Positions 25,958-36,780 of a DNA stretch of 58,453 nucleotides are shown piece by piece. Where the stretch lies: the NCBI GenBank assembly GCA_016199985.1, contig JACQFQ010000042.1, positions 1 through 58,453 of the forward strand, read 5' to 3'. Position 1 is the first letter of the stretch, and each line of letters begins with the position of its first letter. The position numbers and the translations under genes were made by a program. The notes below the pieces were generated by a model. The model did not search any database, had not been told where the DNA came from, and saw only the letters and a program-made list of their open reading frames with translations. Source of the stretch: Verrucomicrobiota bacterium (GTDB taxonomy: Bacteria > Verrucomicrobiota > Verrucomicrobiia > Limisphaerales > UBA11320).

Positions 25958-28900
25958 TCAGTTCTTGGTGAGAGTCTCGTCGAGGTTCAGGAGCAGGCTG
26001 GCGACATGCGCCCATGCCGCGAGCTCGGACGGCGTCGCTCCGCTCGTCGCGACATAAGCGCCGATCTTGAGAAACTGCTTCGCGCTCTCCGGGCTTTTGG
26101 CGTAGCCGGCGCGCGCGTCCGACAGGACCTGCTCCAGCAACTTCAGTTCGTCCGGCGCGGGCTTCCGGGCCGTCGCCCGGCGAAACGCGTAGGTCAGCCG
26201 GCTCTGCGTGGCGGGGCCGCCCTCGCGGAGAATCCGATCCGCGAAGGCCCGCGAGCATTCCACGAACTGAGGGTCGTTGAGCAAAGCGAGCGCCTGAAGG
26301 GGCGTGTTGGTCCGCGGCCTCTTCACGACGCAGAACTCCCGCGTCGGCGCGTCGAAGAGCAGCATGTTGGGCGGCGGGCTCTGGCGCTTCCAATGCGTGT
26401 AAAGGCTCCGCCGATATTGCCCCTCGCCCTCGTCGGGAACGTACTTCTGGGAATTGTTGAACGACACCGCCTCCCACAAGCCCGAGGGCTCGTACGGCTT
26501 CACGCTCTTGCCGCCCACCTTCTCGACCAGAAGTCCGCTGATGTAAAGCTCCTCGTCGCGGACCGACTCGGCGTCGACCCGGAAGCGCGGGCCTCGCGCC
26601 AGCAATCGATTGTCAGGATCCTTCGCCCTCAGCTCGGGCGAAGCCTTCGACGATTGGCAGTATGTCGCGGAGGTCAGAATGAGTTTTTGGACGTGTCGGA
26701 CATCCCACCCGGACCGAACGAACTCCGTGGCCAGCCAGTCCAGCAGCTCCGGATGCGAGGGAGGTTCGCTCTGAGTGCCGAAATCCTCCGGCGTCTTCAC
26801 GAATCCGACGCCGAACACGAGCTGCCACAGTCGATTCACGCTGACGCGGGCGGTCAGAGGATGCCCAGGCATGAGCAGCCACTTCGCGAGCCCGAGACGG
26901 TTGGTGGGGGCGTCCTTGGGAAACGGCGGCAGGATGGCGGGAACGCCTCGCGAGACTTTCTCGCCAGGCTTGTCGTACTCGCCGCGCATGAGCATGAACG
27001 TCTCGCGCGGCTTCTCCGTTTCTTCGCGCGCGACCATGGTGGTGGGGATGGATCCGTTGAGGCCCGACTCCTCGTTGCGCCAGTTCACGAGTTGATCGCT
27101 CTCCCGGCGCCACTCGGGCGAGCTCACGCGCCGGAAATAGTTCCTCAGGCTTGACGCCTGATCCTTGGTGGGCTGATCCGAAGCCGCGAGCGCGACGGCG
27201 AGCGCCGGGGGCAGGATCGACGCGTCCAGGACGCTCATGTCGAACCGAAATCGGGTGTCCCCCTGCACATTCACCAGCTTCACGAGAAGCGTGTTGTCGC
27301 CCTTCTTGAGATCCAGCGCGAGCTTCGTCGGGCCTTCCACCGGGCTCTCCTTCGCGCGACGCTCTCCGATTGGCGATCGATTCAGCCACACCTTGAACAA
27401 ATCATCCCCGCGAAGGGCGACCTCAACGCGTTGATCGCGCGGGACGGTGATGGTCCGCGCCAGATAATAGACGCCATGGACGCCGTGCAGGCTGCTGACG
27501 AGAACATGCTCCTTGCCATCCTCAAGATCCCCGCGCGCCCCCCACCGGGCTTCTTCGCGAACGCCCGGAAACTTCTGGGCGAAATCGAGCTTCTCCTCGG
27601 GACCCGCGACCGCGTCCAGCGTCGCAATCGGATCGCCCGCCTTCAGGACCCCGAGCACCTGCCAGGGCTGCGGCTTCGGCGGAAGCAGCAGGCCGGCGAG
27701 ATCGTCGTTGCGAGCGGCGCTGACACGAAATCTTCCGATCGACCTCCGGTTCACGGACGCCTCGAACTTCAACCGAACCCGCAGCTGCGCTCCCGCGGGG
27801 ATGTGGGTCGTCTCCTTCAGAAGCAAGAGCGCGGTGTGCCGGGCGGTCATCGCCTGATCGGTCGGCTGCCATCCCGTGTCCGGCTTGCCGTCGATGGCCT
27901 TTTCGATCTCGCGATCCTTGATCGCCGCGTCGGCGACCGCCTGTCCGATGACAATCTTGTGGCTCTCGCCCGGCTTGCCCGACGGGTCCAGGACCGACCA
28001 GTCGGCCTCAAACTCCGACAGCCGGAACTTGCCATCATCCGATCGCGCGCTGCTCTTCTGTGGCAGCGAGTCATCCGGCAGAGCTTCGAGCCTGAGCGCC
28101 GCGATCGGCCCCGGCTCTAGCTTGTAGGTCAGCTCGTAAACATCCTTGGGAGGATTCGCCCCGCTCACCAGAACCGACCCATCGCCCAGGACCCGGTGCT
28201 GCGCGTTGCTGAGGGCCTGGAACGAGCCCAGCTCAGGAACGCTCCAGCCCTGGCTCAGGCGCGAGCGCCATTCGCTCTCCCACTTCGCTTGAGCCTGATC
28301 CAGCCCAGGGTTGGCGGCGTCGACTTTCTTCTGCCCGTCCGCGATCCAAGTCTTGAGCTTCGCGAGACGATCGCTCTGCTCCCCGGTCGGCACCTGGATC
28401 GCCGGGTCCGGGTTCGGGGCGTTGCCGTCCATCACCGACTCCCTGAGATTGTTGAAAAACGCGTAGAGGCTGTAGTACTCCTTATGTGTGATGGGATCGT
28501 ACTTGTGCGTGTGGCATCGGGCGCAGGTCATCGTGAGCCCCATCCAGATGGTGGAGGTGGTCTCCGTTCGATCGAATGTGTACTTGGCCTGATACTCGTC
28601 GATGATCGCCCCGCCCTCCCCCGTGCTCATGTTCGCGCGCACATAGCCCGAGGCGACCTTTTGGTCGAGGGTCGGATTGGGAAGAAGATCTCCCGCGAGC
28701 TGCTCGAGGGTGAATTGATCGAAAGGCATGTTCTCGTTGAAGGCTTTCACCACCCAATCGCGATACTTCCACATGTGGCGCTCGGAATCGATGTGGTAGC
28801 CGTGGGAGTCGGCGTAGCGCGCGGCGTCGAGCCAGCTGCGAGCCATCTGCTCCCCATAGCGCGGGCTGCTCATCAGGCGATCGATCAGCTTCTCGTAGGC

Positions 28901-29566
28901 GTCGGGGCCGCGATCGGACAGAAAAGCGTCCACTTCCTCGGGCGTCGGCGGCAGGCCGGTGAGGTCCAGGCTGGCGCGACGGATCAGCGTGGTCTTGTCA
29001 GCCGCTTTCGACGGCTGCAGCCCCTCCTTCTCGAGCCGGGCGAGAACAAAGCGATCGATGTCGTTCTTCGCCCAACGGACGTTCTTGGGCTCGGGAACGG
29101 CCGGACGCTTCGCGGGCTCGAAAGCCCAATGGGTCGTCCACGCGGCGCCCTCAGCGACCCATCGCTTGAGCAAATCCTTCTGGGAGTCGGCGAGCTTCTT
29201 CCCAAACTTGGGCGGAGGCATGACCTCGTCCGGATCCGTCGAGTGGATCCGTCGCACAATCTCGCTCTCCTCCACCTTGCCGGGAGTCACGGGGGTCTTC
29301 CCTGATTTCGCGGGCTTCATAACGTCCTCCCGCAGGTCCAATCGAAGCTTCCCCTTGCGCGCCTTGTCGTCCGGGCCGTGGCAGGCGAAGCAGTTGTCCG
29401 AAAGAATGGGACGAATCTGCCGGGCGAAGTCGACGGTTTTCAACGCCTTGGTGTCGGCGGCCGCGGAGGAAACGGAAAAAGCGACAAGAGTCAGGATTTG
29501 GAGCCCGATGGAAATCGGACGCCGAGCCAGCCCCTCAGAAAGTGGGATCAAGGTCGATGATGACAT
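25958..29566 (-). CDS. PSD1 and planctomycete cytochrome-C domain protein
   Basis: A 1202-residue exported protein. A signal peptide ([14 protein letters not shown]) leads into a planctomycete-type cytochrome domain with one heme site, NCFACHGPD (about residue 60). DUF1549 follows ([33 protein letters not shown]), then a [11 protein letters not shown] motif, a beta-rich middle part with a carbohydrate-binding-like segment (about 450-830), and DUF1553 ([39 protein letters not shown]). It is thought to pass electrons in the periplasm, but the substrate is unknown. It is the first gene of the two-gene unit with DUF1501. The 225 bp upstream hold its promoter and the divergent one. Confidence 0.93.
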   Translation of the reverse strand: MSSSTLIPLSEGLARRPISIGLQILTLVAFSVSSAAADTKALKTVDFARQIRPILSDNCFACHGPDDKARKGKLRLDLREDVMKPAKSGKTPVTPGKVEESEIVRRIHSTDPDEVMPPPKFGKKLADSQKDLLKRWVAEGAAWTTHWAFEPAKRPAVPEPKNVRWAKNDIDRFVLARLEKEGLQPSKAADKTTLIRRASLDLTGLPPTPEEVDAFLSDRGPDAYEKLIDRLMSSPRYGEQMARSWLDAARYADSHGYHIDSERHMWKYRDWVVKAFNENMPFDQFTLEQLAGDLLPNPTLDQKVASGYVRANMSTGEGGAIIDEYQAKYTFDRTETTSTIWMGLTMTCARCHTHKYDPITHKEYYSLYAFFNNLRESVMDGNAPNPDPAIQVPTGEQSDRLAKLKTWIADGQKKVDAANPGLDQAQAKWESEWRSRLSQGWSVPELGSFQALSNAQHRVLGDGSVLVSGANPPKDVYELTYKLEPGPIAALRLEALPDDSLPQKSSARSDDGKFRLSEFEADWSVLDPSGKPGESHKIVIGQAVADAAIKDREIEKAIDGKPDTGWQPTDQAMTARHTALLLLKETTHIPAGAQLRVRLKFEASVNRRSIGRFRVSAARNDDLAGLLLPPKPQPWQVLGVLKAGDPIATLDAVAGPEEKLDFAQKFPGVREEARWGARGDLEDGKEHVLVSSLHGVHGVYYLARTITVPRDQRVEVALRGDDLFKVWLNRSPIGERRAKESPVEGPTKLALDLKKGDNTLLVKLVNVQGDTRFRFDMSVLDASILPPALAVALAASDQPTKDQASSLRNYFRRVSSPEWRRESDQLVNWRNEESGLNGSIPTTMVAREETEKPRETFMLMRGEYDKPGEKVSRGVPAILPPFPKDAPTNRLGLAKWLLMPGHPLTARVSVNRLWQLVFGVGFVKTPEDFGTQSEPPSHPELLDWLATEFVRSGWDVRHVQKLILTSATYCQSSKASPELRAKDPDNRLLARGPRFRVDAESVRDEELYISGLLVEKVGGKSVKPYEPSGLWEAVSFNNSQKYVPDEGEGQYRRSLYTHWKRQSPPPNMLLFDAPTREFCVVKRPRTNTPLQALALLNDPQFVECSRAFADRILREGGPATQSRLTYAFRRATARKPAPDELKLLEQVLSDARAGYAKSPESAKQFLKIGAYVATSGATPSELAAWAHVASLLLNLDETLTKN

Positions 29567-29791
29567 GCGATCGCTGCGTTGTGAACACTTGGACTACGCG
29601 TGGAGGAAGAGTATTCGGGGGAATCCTGGATGTCATGGGAGATCTTCGAGCGGAGAGAACGACCTCTTGCGTTACGATGCCCTGAGTCCCCGAGCTGTGG
29701 CGCCAATTCCACGCAAGAGCGTCAACGAACGAAGGAGGCGGCGGAGCGTGTTCAGAATCGACAATCAAGACTCGGCCGGTAGGCTGCGCCG

Positions 29792-30751
29792 ATGACAATG
29801 ATGGAGCGGAACTCACGCGTCTTCGTCGCGGGCCATCGCGGACTCGCCGGCAGCGCGATCCACCGCGAGCTGCTGCGGCAGGGATTTGAGCGGGTGATCG
29901 TCAGGACGAGAGCGGAGCTCGATCTGCTCGATCCCCTGGCCGTATCGCGGTTCTACGCGGCAGAGCGGCCGGAGTTTGTGCTGATCGCGGCGGCCAAGGT
30001 GGGCGGGATCTACGCCAACGATCATCAGCCAGCCGACTTCCTTTACCAGAATCTCCAGATCCAAAACCACCTCATCCACGGCGCGTGGATGGCCGGGGTT
30101 CGGAAGCTTCTCTTTCTCGGCAGCTCGTGCATCTACCCCAAGCACGCCCCGCAGCCCATGAAGGAGGAGCATCTTCTCACAGGGCCGCTGGAGCCGACCA
30201 ACCAATGGTACGCGATCGCCAAGATCGCCGGGATCAAGATGTGCCAGGCGTATCGGCGCCAGCACGGATGCGACTTCATCAGCGCCATGCCGACGAACCT
30301 CTACGGTCCGAACGACAACTACGACCCGAAGAACTCGCATGTGCTCCCCGCGTTGATCCGCCGGTTCCACGAGGCGAAGCTCGCGCGCGCCCCGGAGGTC
30401 GCCTGTTGGGGCACCGGGTCGCCGATGCGGGAGTTTCTGTGCTCCGACGACCTCGCGCGGGCCTGCGTCCATCTGATGCGCCACTACTCCGAGGAACAGT
30501 TCATCAATGTGGGAAGCGGCGGCGAGATCAGCATCCGCGAACTCAGCGAGCTGGTGGCGCGCATCGTGGGCTTCGAAGGCCGCGTGACCTGGGACGCCGC
30601 GAAGCCCGACGGAACTCCGCGTAAGCTCATGGACTCCTCCCGCCTGTTCGCGCTGGGATGGAAGCCGCAGGTGGGCCTCGAGGAAGGCGTCCGCGTCGCT
30701 TATCAGGATTTCCAGAGCCCCGCGCGCGAAGCCAAGCCCAGCGCGCCCTGA
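29792..30751 (+). CDS. fcl: GDP-L-fucose synthase
   Basis: An NADPH-dependent epimerase-reductase that turns GDP-4-keto-6-deoxymannose into GDP-L-fucose for surface glycans. It is a 319-residue short-chain dehydrogenase: VFVAGHRGLAGSAI (cofactor loop), LGSSCIYPKHAPQPMKE (catalytic Ser/Cys region), NQWYAIAKIAGIK (Tyr-xxx-Lys), then PTNLYGPNDNYDPKNSHV. The usual NEPYAIAK is NQWYAIAK here. Several ATGs lie close together (29792, 29798, 29801). The partner gmd is not in the window. It is divergent from the PSD1 gene and convergent with the transglutaminase-esterase gene, with only 13 bp between the stops. Confidence 0.93.
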   Translation: MTMMERNSRVFVAGHRGLAGSAIHRELLRQGFERVIVRTRAELDLLDPLAVSRFYAAERPEFVLIAAAKVGGIYANDHQPADFLYQNLQIQNHLIHGAWMAGVRKLLFLGSSCIYPKHAPQPMKEEHLLTGPLEPTNQWYAIAKIAGIKMCQAYRRQHGCDFISAMPTNLYGPNDNYDPKNSHVLPALIRRFHEAKLARAPEVACWGTGSPMREFLCSDDLARACVHLMRHYSEEQFINVGSGGEISIRELSELVARIVGFEGRVTWDAAKPDGTPRKLMDSSRLFALGWKPQVGLEEGVRVAYQDFQSPAREAKPSAP

Positions 30752-30764
30752 CGCCTCCCCGTGT

Positions 30765-33224
30765 TCATTTGCGCGCGTCCGCGCGCGCGCCGCTCTTCAG
30801 CGGCAGGTCAAGCCGCGACGTGAACGCCAGATCCGGATCGCCTCTCCGCAGCATCGTTTCGCAGAGCGTGCGGAGGCTGGGCGTCAGCTTTATCCGGCTG
30901 ACGCGTCCGTTGAGGTCCAACGTCAACCGCTCGCGGAAATCCACGAGACGACCGTCCAGGAGGATCGCGCCCTCCGCGAGGTTCGTCGTGCGCACGGTGA
31001 GGCGGTTGTCGTGGCAGGAAGCGTCGAATTCCTGCCCTTTTTCCGGATGCGGCGCCTCCAGCCAAAAGAAATCCCGCACCACGGCATCCGTCAGGGGCCA
31101 GGTCAGGTCCGTGGGCACGGGGTTGCGGACGGCGGGGTACATCTCTGCGATCTTGTCCCGATCCGGCAGACCGGAGTGCGGATGGTCGGCGATGACGGTC
31201 AACGTGACGGGAAAGATATCCCGACGGTCGCCCCGCAGCTTCCCGATCGCCTGATCGAACTCCCGGTTGCGATCGATGCGGCCGTAGGCCGTATCCTTCT
31301 CCCCCACCATGTAGGTGAACGGCGTATTCCGCAGGCTTTGAGGCAGGATCCCGTCGGCGGGCGCGCCGGCGCTGGCGTGGACGGCCGCGAATCGATCCGG
31401 CATCTTCGGTCCGATCGCGAACGCGCCATAGCCGCCGTGCGAATAGCCCATCACGAACACTTTGTTCGGATCCACGTCCCCAAAGATCACAAATTGCCGG
31501 ACGAGGCTGGCGATGAGCGGGTAAACATAGCCTGTGTAAAACCCATTCCACTCGTTGTTCGGGGCGCGAAGGGCCACGTACCGATAACCGCCCACCTCCG
31601 GGTGATCACGGTAATAGATCTGCATGTGACGCCACTGGCTGTCGTTGATCTCCTGTGGAACGCCGCCACCGCCATGCATCGCGATGAAGAGCCCCCAGCC
31701 GTTCGGCGGCCGTTTGCCCACGGTCTTTACGGTATAGGGACTCGCGTACTTCCCGGATCGGACCTGATTCTCGCCGTAGCTCAGTCGAAGCGCCTCATGG
31801 ATCGGCGCGGAAAGATACGCGTCCCACACCGCGCGTCGAACGGCGGGCTCATTCCTGGACAGAAGAGAGTTGAGAGCGCTCGGAAACTTAAAGGTCGCCT
31901 GCTTCTCGCCCGTGGCCGAGAAATAGGCCTTCGCCGCCCCCTTCAGCGCGGCTTCCTCCTTCGCGTCGAGCGGCTTCTTGCGGCTCGGCGCCGCGCAATA
32001 CCCAGGCCCGGACGCAATCACCACAGGCACGCCGCTCAGATGGAGAACGAGCAGGTCCTCCTTGTTGGTCCCCGGAGAATAATACTTCCGGACCTTCTGG
32101 CCGCCCTGCTCCGCGTCGATGATGTAGGTGCGCCGCTGCGGGAGCTTGAAGCCCATGTGGTCGTTCATGTCGGCGGGCTCGGTCTTGCTCGTCCCTTCGA
32201 ATCGCAAGGCGGCGTCGACCGTGTCCGTGATCGTCACCCTGGCCGCGACGCGCTGGCCCATCGGACGGTTGAGCGCGTTCACCTGCAACCGCGTCGTGGC
32301 GACGTCGACCGCCTTGTCGCCCGAGGCGTAGCGATCGGTGACATTCACCGCGCTGACGTATTCCGCGTCGCCGCGAGTCCAGCCCAGGGGGAAGGTCAGG
32401 CCCGTCTTCTTGAAGCTGGACGCGTAGATGGCGTGCGCGCGGTCGTTCCTCACGGCTTGCGACGCGTTGCCAACAAACCATCCCCGGTCCAATCCCTTGG
32501 GATCCGGTTCAGCCGCGCCCACGAAATGCCAGTCGCCGTCCCAGATCTCCACCCAGGTGTGATTGCCGCTGTTGTTGCTCCACATCGGCGTGCCGACGAC
32601 GCGCGCCGGCACGCCTACCGAGCGGCAGGCGTCGACGAGCAGGATGGAGAGGCCGGTGCAAGTGGCCACGCCTGTCCGCATCGTTTCCAACGGGCCTTGG
32701 TCCGCCACGCGTCGCTGGGTCGAGTATTTCACCTTGAGGAGCGGGAAGATTTTTTGGTTGAGCGCCTGCGCCGCCTGGCCAGCCGTTTTGCATTCCTTCA
32801 CCAGCGGCTGACAGATGTCGTGGATTCGCTGCCTCCAGTTGTCCCGCTGCTCCGTGACGCTGGCGTAAGGCAGAATGTCGTTCAGGAAAACCTCCCGGGG
32901 CACGCTCCGAGCCCACGGCGCGTCTTCGAGGGCTTTGCGCGCGAGCGAAACGTTCTCCAGCAGAAACTGCGACGAGAGGGACTGCAGGTCTCGCGGCGGC
33001 ATGTTCGTGATGAGGAACTCGACCGAATCGCGCTGCTCACCCGAGGTCTTCTCCAGGGCAAGGACGAGTTCCTGCCGGTTCGTGCCCGCCTGGACAAGCG
33101 CGGACTCAACGGCGTCTGCCCACCCACGCGTCGCCGGCTGGGGGGGAGCGGCCTCGGCAAGCACGGGCTGAAACCGCGTCAGGAGCAGAACGGCGGCGAG
33201 AGCAACAGGGAGCAGGTTTTTCAT
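30765..33224 (-). CDS. Exported transglutaminase-like/esterase fusion protein
   Basis: Start ATG at 33222-33224 gives a clean signal peptide, MKNLLPVALAAVLLLTRFQP. The 819-residue protein has two catalytic units. The first is a transglutaminase-like Cys protease fold: TCTGLSILLVDACRSVGVPA (Cys about residue 187) and GNHTWVEIWDGDWHFVG (His, Asp). The second is an alpha/beta-hydrolase of the PHB-depolymerase/feruloyl-esterase type: VMGYSHGGYGAFAIG (Ser about 593), VGEKDTAYG (Asp) and DHPHSG (His). The region between looks like a beta-sandwich. The fusion suggests cleavage or cross-linking of peptides plus ester hydrolysis outside the cell. It probably shares a transcript with the two upstream sulfatases (215-bp gap). 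Confidence 0.85.
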   Translation of the reverse strand: MKNLLPVALAAVLLLTRFQPVLAEAAPPQPATRGWADAVESALVQAGTNRQELVLALEKTSGEQRDSVEFLITNMPPRDLQSLSSQFLLENVSLARKALEDAPWARSVPREVFLNDILPYASVTEQRDNWRQRIHDICQPLVKECKTAGQAAQALNQKIFPLLKVKYSTQRRVADQGPLETMRTGVATCTGLSILLVDACRSVGVPARVVGTPMWSNNSGNHTWVEIWDGDWHFVGAAEPDPKGLDRGWFVGNASQAVRNDRAHAIYASSFKKTGLTFPLGWTRGDAEYVSAVNVTDRYASGDKAVDVATTRLQVNALNRPMGQRVAARVTITDTVDAALRFEGTSKTEPADMNDHMGFKLPQRRTYIIDAEQGGQKVRKYYSPGTNKEDLLVLHLSGVPVVIASGPGYCAAPSRKKPLDAKEEAALKGAAKAYFSATGEKQATFKFPSALNSLLSRNEPAVRRAVWDAYLSAPIHEALRLSYGENQVRSGKYASPYTVKTVGKRPPNGWGLFIAMHGGGGVPQEINDSQWRHMQIYYRDHPEVGGYRYVALRAPNNEWNGFYTGYVYPLIASLVRQFVIFGDVDPNKVFVMGYSHGGYGAFAIGPKMPDRFAAVHASAGAPADGILPQSLRNTPFTYMVGEKDTAYGRIDRNREFDQAIGKLRGDRRDIFPVTLTVIADHPHSGLPDRDKIAEMYPAVRNPVPTDLTWPLTDAVVRDFFWLEAPHPEKGQEFDASCHDNRLTVRTTNLAEGAILLDGRLVDFRERLTLDLNGRVSRIKLTPSLRTLCETMLRRGDPDLAFTSRLDLPLKSGARADARK

Positions 33225-33439
33225 GGCGATCTGTGGTTGCGCCCATCGAACCCGCTGGAAACGCGCGAGAATCCCCAAAGCGTCGAGTGGCACGCGCCGA
33301 GCCTCCTCAGAAACCCGCCGTTTGTCCATTCCGCGTTGCTGGGCGCCGCGGTAACACTCGCCCGTGACGCAGGGCGCAGGGAAAGCCGAGACCGGCAGCT
33401 CATAGTGAAATCCATCCTCGGACGCCCGATCCGCCGTCT

Positions 33440-35116
33440 TCACCTCCCCTGGCCCTTTGGCGCTCCTTCCTCGATCATGCCGCTGCGCGCGAGCGCGCTG
33501 AACGCGTCGGTCAAACGCTGCCACTCCACGGCAAGCGCGCGCGTTCGCCTGGGCCGCCTCGCGGCCAGATTATTCGATTCGGCCCGATCGTTGCGAAGAT
33601 CATACAGCTCCCATGGACTGCTTTTTCCAGAGGCCACAATCTTCCAGGGTCCCGATCGCAAGGCGCGGTTCTCCTCGTGCAGCCACCATAGGGACTCGCG
33701 CGCGAGGGGTCTGTCCTTCGCAAACAGGGGCAGGAGGCTCAGCCCTGGCGGCGGCGGAACTGGCGGGCCGTCACCTGCCGGGTGTCGCGTGGCGCCGGCG
33801 GCGGCAAGGATCGTGGGCGCGAGATCGATGACATGGCCCGGCGCGCGACGGATTTCATCGCGGGCCTTGAACCCTCGCGGCCAATGGATGATCAAGGGGG
33901 TCGAGATGCCGCCCTCATGGACCCAGGTTTTGTGCCGTCGGAAGGGCGCGTTGGCCATGCTGGACCAGCCGGGCCCCAGGCTCAGGAAGGTCGCGCCTGT
34001 GCCGCAAACGGCGTCCGGGTCGTGCCCATCGCCGCGCACCATCATTTCAGCGCTCGCGCCGTTGTCGGAAAGAAAGAGGATCAACGTGTTCTCCAGGGCC
34101 CCCATCGAGCGCAGCTGCTCCAGCACACGCCCGATCTCGCGATCCATTCGGTCCACCATCGCCGCGTGAACCGCCATCTTCGCCGCCTGGAATGCCCGCT
34201 GCGATGAACTCAGCTCGCTCCAGGGGAGAGGGCGGTTCACCTCGTTCGAGCCGAGGGACCTGATGGCCTCGGGATAGGGATACGGAGGACCGAGGTCGCG
34301 TTCCACAGCTGAAAGCGCCCCGTCGACAAGGCCGAGCCGCTTCATCCGATTCCAGCGTTCCTCGCGCATGACATCCCATCCACGGAGATACTTGTCGCGA
34401 TAGCGCGCGATGTCCTCTGACGGCGCCTGGAGCGGGAAATGCGGCGAGGTGAAGGCGACATAGCTGAAGAACGGTCGCTCGGCAAACTGCTGGGCGTGCT
34501 CTCGGAGACATTGGACGGCGTGGTCCGCGATCGCCGTGGTCGTGTAGTAGCCGCTGTTTGATGGGACAGGCGCCAGCGGCTTGTCGTCCTCGGTATGCTG
34601 GCGCGGCGCGAAGTGGCGATCGTGATCGTTGAGGCTGTACGAGTGATCGAATCCGTTCTCCATCGGCCTTCCGTCCAGATGCCACTTCCCCGAGTGGTAG
34701 GATCGATACCCCAGCGGCCGAAGCATCTCCGGCAGGAGCCGCGCCCACGGGGGTCGCGTCCCCTGCGCGCCGCTCGTCACGCCCGGGACGGTGTCGCGCC
34801 GCACCTGTTGCGCGTAGTAGCCGGTGAGGATCGCGGCGCGCGAAGGCCAGCAGCGGGCCGTGTTGTAGAATTGCGAAAACCGGAGCCCGCCTCGCGCCAA
34901 CGCGTCCAGGTTAGGAGTCGCGATCTCGCCGCCGTAACAGCCGAGATCGGAGCACCCGAGATCGTCGGCGAGGATGAGGAGCACGTTCGGACGTTCAGGC
35001 GACGCCGGCGGGCCCGCCGCGGCCGCCGCGACCGCGCCTCCAAGAAACAACCACAACGCAGGGAGACTGAGCCCTCGACGGACTGCCTTCATGCGGAGTA
35101 GCAGGCCCGAGGTCAT
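33440..35116 (-). CDS. Secreted sulfatase with CxPSR motif
   Basis: An arylsulfatase-family enzyme that hydrolyses sulfate esters. ATG 35114-35116 overlaps the stop of the upstream sulfatase (ATGA); ATG 35090-35092 is a later alternative. The signal peptide ends near GGAVAAAAAG. Key sites are NVLLILADDLGCSDLGCYGG (metal Asp pair), CWPSRAAILTG (Cys about residue 89 becomes formylglycine), SGKWHLDG, LFLSDNGAS and KTWVHEGGISTP. The length of 558 residues is normal for family S1. It probably acts on sulfated polysaccharide. No sulfatase-maturing enzyme is present in the window. Confidence 0.95.
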   Translation of the reverse strand: MTSGLLLRMKAVRRGLSLPALWLFLGGAVAAAAAGPPASPERPNVLLILADDLGCSDLGCYGGEIATPNLDALARGGLRFSQFYNTARCWPSRAAILTGYYAQQVRRDTVPGVTSGAQGTRPPWARLLPEMLRPLGYRSYHSGKWHLDGRPMENGFDHSYSLNDHDRHFAPRQHTEDDKPLAPVPSNSGYYTTTAIADHAVQCLREHAQQFAERPFFSYVAFTSPHFPLQAPSEDIARYRDKYLRGWDVMREERWNRMKRLGLVDGALSAVERDLGPPYPYPEAIRSLGSNEVNRPLPWSELSSSQRAFQAAKMAVHAAMVDRMDREIGRVLEQLRSMGALENTLILFLSDNGASAEMMVRGDGHDPDAVCGTGATFLSLGPGWSSMANAPFRRHKTWVHEGGISTPLIIHWPRGFKARDEIRRAPGHVIDLAPTILAAAGATRHPAGDGPPVPPPPGLSLLPLFAKDRPLARESLWWLHEENRALRSGPWKIVASGKSSPWELYDLRNDRAESNNLAARRPRRTRALAVEWQRLTDAFSALARSGMIEEGAPKGQGR

Positions 35117-36561
35117 GGCGTGTAGGGCGCTGTGCCGTTCTGATCCACACGATAGCCCCATTTCCGGATGTAATGGGCAGCAGGAAGAAAAGCGTCCTGG
35201 CGCTCTTTCAACTTCCGGGCCAGGAGAGCGTCCAGGTCATGTTGCAATGGCGAAGGCCCGACCAGGCCCACAAGATTGTTCGTTTGATAGGGATCGACCT
35301 GGTTGTCGAAGAGGAGCCAGGGTCCGTTCAGGTCTCTCACGTAGGTGTGCCGGTCGGTTCGAATCCCCCGGTACTCGCGCCCACCAACACGCCGCTCCCA
35401 CTCGCCAAATGGGGCGGCGCAAAGGATGACTGTCGCGCTGTCTCCGGGCGGTTGGCCGGTGCGGCCGAGGAGGTAACCGCTGTAGTCGAGGCCTTCCACG
35501 GATTTCGGGATCGGAAGTCCACAGAGCCCGAGGAGCGTCGGCATGAGGTCTTCGGAGTTGATCGGCGCGTCGATGGAGCGCGCCCGGTCGGCCAAGCCCA
35601 CGGGCCAGCGAATCAGCATCGGCACACGGATGGATTCGTCGAATGGCTTTTGCTTCTTGTGCATTCCCTGCGAGCCCAGCATGTCGCCATGATCCGCGCT
35701 GAAGACAAGGATGGTGTTCGACGCCAAGCCCGTCTCCTCCAAGGATCGCATCACCTGCCCCATGCAATCATCCAGGGCGAAGCAGTGAGAATAGTAGCCC
35801 GCCAGGATCTTCCGAGTCTGCGCCTCCAGGCCGACAGGGACATTCGGGCGCAGCCGCAAGGCCGCTGGGTCGAACCGCGCCTGATACTGCAGAGGGGCCG
35901 TGGAATAGGGATCGTGGGGCGGTCCCCACGCGAGGAAGAGCAGAAAGGGCTTGCCGGATTGCTGGTGCCGGCGGAGGTAATCGCACGCGTCCTGGGTCTG
36001 GGCTAAGGCGTCGTAGCCCGGCCATTTTAGCTTCTCAGGTCGATCGGCGTAGTAGGAAGAGTTGGTATAGTCATGCGTGCACTCCTGCGCCTTCCAGTAG
36101 TTGAACCCTTGCCGCCTTTCGGGCGGGATGTAATCGGAACGGCCTCTTCCATCGAGATGCCATTTGCCGATCATTCCGGCGTCGTAGCCCGCCGATCGGA
36201 ACACCTTGGCCAATGTTCTCGCCCTGGGATTGAGAGGAACGTCGTTGATCAGCACGCCATGCGTGAGCGGCCGCTGGCCTGTGAGCAATGACGCTCGGGT
36301 GGGCGAGCATACGGGGAGCCCGGCCACCGCGTTCACGAATCGCGCGCTGACCCCGGCGAGTCGATCGAGGTTCGGCGTTTGGGCATTGGGGTCTCCCGCG
36401 AAACCAAACGCCTGGGCGCGCCATTGATCCGCTAGGACGACGACGACATTGGGTCGCGCACGATCCCCGAGATCCGGCGCCTTCGCGATGGCGCCCCGCT
36501 GGGCCACTAACGCGGCGCAAATGAAGCCTGTGAAGAGACGGAATCGCATAGACTGTTTCAT
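35113..36561 (-). CDS. Secreted sulfatase with CxPTR motif
   Basis: The second family S1 sulfatase, 482 residues from ATG 36559-36561 (alternatives 36547-36549 and 36601-36603). It has a short signal peptide (LFTGFICAALVAQRGAIA). NVVVVLADQWRAQAFG supplies metal ligands. CSPTRASLLTG has Thr where Ser is usual in the sulfatase core (C-x-P-S/A-R), which could slow or alter formylglycine formation by standard FGE. IGKWHLDGRG and VFSADHGDMLGSQG are intact. It is the first gene of the sulfatase cluster. The subfamily resembles the DUF4976-containing exo-sulfatases. The target glycan is unknown. Confidence 0.93.
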   Translation of the reverse strand: MKQSMRFRLFTGFICAALVAQRGAIAKAPDLGDRARPNVVVVLADQWRAQAFGFAGDPNAQTPNLDRLAGVSARFVNAVAGLPVCSPTRASLLTGQRPLTHGVLINDVPLNPRARTLAKVFRSAGYDAGMIGKWHLDGRGRSDYIPPERRQGFNYWKAQECTHDYTNSSYYADRPEKLKWPGYDALAQTQDACDYLRRHQQSGKPFLLFLAWGPPHDPYSTAPLQYQARFDPAALRLRPNVPVGLEAQTRKILAGYYSHCFALDDCMGQVMRSLEETGLASNTILVFSADHGDMLGSQGMHKKQKPFDESIRVPMLIRWPVGLADRARSIDAPINSEDLMPTLLGLCGLPIPKSVEGLDYSGYLLGRTGQPPGDSATVILCAAPFGEWERRVGGREYRGIRTDRHTYVRDLNGPWLLFDNQVDPYQTNNLVGLVGPSPLQHDLDALLARKLKERQDAFLPAAHYIRKWGYRVDQNGTAPYTP

Positions 36562-36780
36562 CTCAGGACGCCCAGAGGCGCCTGCGCGATGGTGTGGGCT
36601 CATCTTGCGACGCAAACGGACCCGGGAGTCAACGCCCAACCTGAAGAACCAACCGTCGTAAGGGTTCGGCTTTGCAAAACGCGGACAGGGCCGCGCTGCC
36701 ACATCGAACCCGCATCCTGGCCCTCCACTCCCCCACTTTGAAGTCGCTTTTCTGAGCGATTTCCACAATGTATTCGGTCG

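Noticed and set aside
31011..34169. 1052-codon plus-strand frame opposite the transglutaminase-esterase and sulfatase genes
   Set aside because: It crosses two well-supported minus-strand genes and the gap between them, with no protein-like motifs.
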